Shown: piece by piece, positions 59,845 through 64,000 of the stretch
Position numbering within the stretch: position 1 is the stretch's first letter
Layout: each line of letters opens with the position of its first letter
Assembly (NCBI RefSeq): GCF_021018895.1
Contig: NC_079375.1
Coordinates: forward strand, 2,442,560 to 2,506,559
Source: Seriola aureovittata
Taxonomy: Eukaryota > Chordata > Actinopteri > Carangiformes > Carangidae
Reading direction: 5' to 3'
DNA: 64,000 nucleotides
Program-made: the position numbers and the translations under genes
The notes under the pieces: model-generated
What the model was told of the DNA's origin: nothing
The model's database searches: none
The model's input: the letters and a program-made list of their open reading frames with translations, nothing else

Positions 59845-60060
59845 TTTGTCCCAAGAAAAGTTGCATCGAGGACAACTGGGCTTGGTTGTAGGTACCTGAA
59901 GACATTTCACCTGCTGATCCAGGAGGTTTCTTCAGTTCTGACTGACGGCTGAGGAGTCCTTGGTATTTAACCTCTGTGGGGTCACCATCAAGGCCACTGA
60001 TGTCACTTGGTTTGTTAGTGCTCCTGGCTGTTGTAACAGTAGTTTTCAGAGGCACCTGAG
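59845..60060 (-). repeat. Interspersed repeat with ACATTTCACCTGCTGATCCAG
   Basis: Contains CTGAAGACATTTCACCTGC, GAGGTTTCTTCAGTTCTGAC and ATTTAACCTCTGTGGGG, matching a common fish repeat in which the opposite strand reads AGAAACCTCCTGGATCAG then GAAATGTCTTCAG. A 73-codon frame on the minus strand is judged noncoding. Confidence 0.45.
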
Positions 60061-61559
60061 ACCAAGTGTGAATGCTTGTGGAATCTCATAGGATGGTGTT
60101 GTAGATGGGGGATAAGTTAAGAAATGGTTTTTGTACTCCTTTACACCTCTTTCAAACCACTTGTCCACCTGACCTGACATTCCTCTCTGCGGTGTCATCT
60201 CAGACAAACTCGACCGCCCATCCCCTTTTACCGTTTACTCATGTTTAAAAATCCAGATTATACAGACTTTGTTCAGTGGTCGTAGAGGCTTTGATAACCA
60301 GCCCTCATTGAGATTCTGCTGCAGTTTTGATCTTGTTGTGGATGCTGTGTGTGCATCACTTCTTTTCTCAGCTGTTGATGCATCTCTGCAGCACAGCGGG
60401 CTCATCATGCTCTTATTCTGCTTTTATAGACACTTTACAGAAGATTTCCAGCGAGAGGCAGAGCACTTTCATGTGTGTGTGCAGATTTGCTCATCAGCTG
60501 AGACTTCAGCCTGCAGTGTTTCGGAGGAGAGACTGGCAAAGACGCGCTTTCATATTTAGAAATGGTGGCGAATGAATTAAGCAAAGGGTAAACTGAGTAT
60601 TGTGATCATTAAAAAGCTAGCAACAACAGAACACCAATCAGTTGTTGTTTCGGAAAAGCAGTAATTATTTTACACAGATTCTGACAGTGTTGCTGTTTGC
60701 TGTGGTTTCCCACAGAAAATCCAAATGTTGAGCGATAACTGCAGCCTGACTGTGTCCAGTCAAATAAAGACACCAATTATCATATTTACTCCCCGTGCAA
60801 CGAGCAGGTCTGCGCTCCAGATATGACTGCATGGCGGAGAAGCGGGGAGGGAGGGGGGATAATGGGCAAAATGTTTTTTTTCCCAGCCTGCTGTTCTTTC
60901 AGTCACCATGGAAACTAAAATGCCAAACACAGCGGTGCTTCGTTCCCAGAAAATGGCACACATCAGGGGTGGAGAGAAAAAACAAAAAAAGAAATGTGAT
61001 GCTTCATACTGCAAACTCAGAGAAATGTGTCAGTACCGTTACTTTTCAGAATAAAAGCACTGTGACATCTGCTGTGTTAAAGCACAATAACACACCTGTG
61101 ACTTTATCAGGCTGCATTTAGACTCTGCTGCAGAGAGGTGTGTTGCTCTAAAGCAGCTATAGGTAACGGCAGCATCGTATCTTCTTTTTCTTCTTCATCC
61201 TGCACACATTTCCAGTGAAAGTATCGGATTCATAACAGGTTAGGTCAAGTGTAGCAGCGAGGCTGTGTTTGGAGATACAGTCCACCAGTCTTATTGAAGG
61301 ATTTGGGATGTGTGGGCAGGTGCTGCCATCCTGTATCCTTTCATTTTCAAGACTGTCTACCCAAGAAAAACCGCAACATAGATGTTTACGTTCAAGTGAC
61401 AGCGCCCTCTAGCTGCCATAAGAATTATACCCATTGAAAAGACAGGAGGAAGTGGCGTAACACTCTTATATAGTGACAAAGACTTCTTCATGGAGACCAC
61501 ACTTCATTTAAAAAAATTCAGTGCACTGCAAGATTTGAAAAAATTGTCCCAAATTTTGG

Positions 61560-61945
61560 ATCTCATCTTATCTCTACCATCTTATCTCTCTCATCTCTAT
61601 TGTTTCATCTTTATCATTTCATTTCATCTCTCTCATCTCTATTATCTCATCTCTCATCTCACTCATCTCATCTCTCCCATGTCATCTCTCTCATCTCATC
61701 TTTCTCATTTCTATTCTCATCCCTCTCATCTCACTCATCCAATCTCCTTAATCTCATCTCTCTCATCTATCTGATCTCTATCATCTCATCTCTATCATCT
61801 CATCCTTCTCATCTCACTCATCTCTCTCATCTCACTCATCTCATCTCTCTCATCTATTTGATCTCTATCATCTCATCTCTATCATCTCATCTCTATCATC
61901 TCATCCTTCTCATCTCACTCATCTCATCTCATCTCTCTCATCACA
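61560..61945 (+). repeat. Pyrimidine-rich TCATCTCATCTC minisatellite
   Basis: Nearly 400 bases built from TCATC, TCTC and TATC blocks with a higher-order pattern (TCTATCATCTCATC repeated, CTTCTCATCTCACTCATC repeated). The plus strand is almost free of G. It gives long serine/leucine/histidine frames that are artefacts of the repeat. It is a candidate for triplex (H-DNA) formation. Confidence 0.85.
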
Positions 61946-64000
61946 TAAATGTGTGTCATATTATGTAAAAGAAACATTGATATTTCCCTGTTGTAAGCCC
62001 TGTTGTCGCCTCCTGTCATGACTCTGCAGCCTGACCTTCTGAAATTAGAATCACTGTTGATAAAACAAACGTCATATACACAAACTGACACAAAGACAAA
62101 CAATAAACAACCCAGAGAAATAAAACTCTCACTAAATGACCTTAAGAAAGAACCAGAAGATCACACGTGTTTATGTGAGAGTTCAGGCCCAGCTCTGTTA
62201 CAGCTGGTTTTTAGACTCAGTCCATCTTTCTACTCTTCTTTTCCACTCCAGTTGTTCATTATTTAATATTTCTATTTGTTCATCTTTTTAATCACTTTTG
62301 TATTTATGTGTGTATTTCCATGGAAGCTGGAGGAGTTGGGATGAAGAGGGAGGGAGGTGATGCTTTTTTTCCCCCATCAGTGAGAACAGATTCTGATGAT
62401 CCTGCATTATTTTTGTCAGGAGTGTTTACAAAGCATCAAATCTCTCACTGCTGCTCTCACATGTTGAAGGTTTGATGTTTGTGCTGTTGTTGTACTGAAG
62501 TGATCAAACCTCAGATCTCCAGGTGAAGCTGACACACTGCAGGAAACAGCAGATATTTCAGACCTTCAGCTGGAGACACCCACAATCAGTTCATCATATT
62601 AAGTTGGGTGGAGTGTTTTTCACTTCCTTTTAAAACCTAGAATAAGACTTTTATTTTTGGTCCCGCTCTTGGGCTTGTTTGATTTTTATCTATTGAGGTC
62701 AAACATTTTGGAAAAGCTCCTGATGTAAAACTCTCAGAGGAGTCAGCTTTAATTCAGTCAGACTGTGGGATGAGGTAATGATGGTGGCGGCAGATGTCTG
62801 GTCTTACACTAATAAACTGACTCTAACATGTAATCACCCTTTATACCTTTAAACTCACCTTTCACTTGCATCATTTACAAGCTTAAGGCACAGCCACTAC
62901 AGGTCTTATATTGTTATTTTCAGAATAACTTGGGCTTCTAATATCCGGATTAACACACTCGTGGGCCCTGGGGAAAAAATGAGGCTTTGCCGTAAACAAA
63001 CTGCCAGAAGGCTCAGCCTGGAACCCCCTGAGGGTTTTGGGCACCCCAGTCAAAGCCTGCCAGTTTGTAGATGTAGAGCTCTCAATAACAAAAAATATGT
63101 ATGCAACTTAAAAGAATTACAATTTTCCCTGCATGTCAATACATGTAAATATCTGAATGTGAAAATATAGAGTGTTCTATCAATATAATAATCATGTTTA
63201 TGAGACATTATGTTAGCTTTGTCAAAGAATAGATGATAGTGTAGTGGTGATGGTGCAACACAAGCAGAAGAAACGTAATTTTTATGTTTAAATTACAGTT
63301 TTTATGCTTCCTGCAAAGCTGAAGTGATTTAATTGCCAAAACAGTAACGTAGCTGCTCAGCGTTCTGCTTCAAACAAATGACTGTTTTCATTATTTTGAA
63401 ACACTGTAAGGGCTTCTCATGTTGGCTGTTTCAAGAATGAACTTTCAGTCTCCATGTTTTTTAGTTGAAAGCTAAGGAGCTCCAGCCATCGTTGTGTAAG
63501 AGAGGTTATAATACGTCCTCTGAGCAGTGCTACCTCTTCAGGACTGGACTGGATGCTACATTGACTCAGTATCGGAAAGTGATAAGGCTAGCTGTTTAGC
63601 ATGCTAACTAAGAATAAGTGATAGAAATAGAAGGAAAATGAGACTCTCCACCTCTCGAGACAGCTGTTAGTGAGGAATAAAGTTCAATGCTGAACTCACA
63701 ACGTCTTCTAGACTGATAAGTAAACAGCTGTTAATGCTAACGTTAGCTCCTTTAAAGTGCTCAGAACAAAAATGAAATTTGATCATCTACAATTCCAATG
63801 CAACTGGAGTAAGTCCTGTTGCAACATTGTTTTGCAGGATCATGTGCTAAATTTTAGCACTACAATTCCCATCATGCTTTGGGTTGTAAACAGGAAGCGA
63901 GGAAGAAACCAATGTTGCCATGGGAACAGTCACGTATTCCACATTATTGGATGAATCTGCACCTGAAAATTCATTTTATATTAGCTACTAGCAAGTTATG

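Larger units (their letters stand above)
10625..64000 (+). other. Presumed kcnq3 intron 1 (to the window edge)
   Basis: It begins with the donor GTGAGT at 10625. I searched for the short, very conserved exon 2 (start of S1) and exon 3 of KCNQ3 by translation by eye and did not recognise them, so the intron is taken to run past the window. Stretches without separate entries (for example 12.9-14.8, 19.0-20.1, 22.5-24.8, 28.1-29.2, 30.0-31.9, 41.0-43.9, 50.1-53.3, 56.6-57.9, 60.1-61.5 and 62.0-64.0 kb) show only unique-looking AT-rich sequence and short simple repeats. Confidence 0.55.

Noticed and set aside
61560..61945. CRISPR-like regular repetition
   Set aside because: There are no unique spacers or palindromic repeats; it is a eukaryotic pyrimidine minisatellite.
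61490..61968. Two serine/histidine/leucine-rich frames
   Set aside because: They are translations of the TCATC minisatellite and not protein genes.

Overview
The window looks like teleost fish genomic DNA, probably a percomorph-like fish. It has an AT-rich background, very many CA/GT microsatellites, long C/G homopolymers, short interspersed elements of kinds common in fish, and a single-exon fish-type TRIM gene. No bacterial, organellar or viral gene content was seen.

Layout. (1) About 1-9.0 kb is the region upstream of the main gene. It is mostly gene-free but holds an estrogen-response-element-bearing repeat (4.36-4.93 kb), a hAT relic (5.7-5.86 kb), and two opposed LINE relics: the L1-type C-terminus on the minus strand at 7.0-7.44 kb and the L2/CR1-type C-terminus on the plus strand at 7.5-8.33 kb. 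(2) About 9.1-10.7 kb is a GC/CpG-rich promoter region ending in the first coding exon of kcnq3 (10308-10624, plus strand), the neuronal M-current potassium channel subunit. The ATG has a strong context, three small upstream ORFs precede it, and a clean GTGAGT donor follows. (3) From 10.6 kb to the end of the window no further kcnq3 exon could be recognised. The most economical reading is that the remaining 53 kb is the long first intron of kcnq3. (4) Within that intron, on the opposite strand, lies one intact intronless gene (25427-27100): a 557-residue RING/B-box/coiled-coil/PRY-SPRY TRIM E3 ligase of the fish TRIM16/TRIM25-like type, with a candidate IRF/ETS composite site just upstream of its ATG.

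The rest is transposon-derived or low-complexity DNA. The main families are: six copies of a ~475-bp TTAA-ended MITE; five copies of a hAT-type 'GGGCTGCAAC' MITE; three copies of a repeat with TGGTCAAAGGTCA direct repeats and perfect ERE palindromes; two tRNA-headed SINEs; a hAT relic with a BED zinc-finger fragment beside a Tc1/mariner MITE (54.37-55.04 kb); and many microsatellites and minisatellites. A ~0.9-kb block at 45.25-46.17 kb has protein-like but unrecognised ORFs. A few non-repetitive stretches rich in homeobox-type motifs are candidate regulatory islands of the kcnq3 intron.

The two genes have no evident functional link; the TRIM gene appears to be a nested passenger. I did not find an undescribed multi-gene system. 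The most noteworthy signals are the hormone-receptor-motif repeat family, the uORF and alternative-first-exon architecture of kcnq3, the nested antisense TRIM gene, and the unclassified 45-46 kb block. All repeat identities rest on eye comparison and memory of families, not on database searches.
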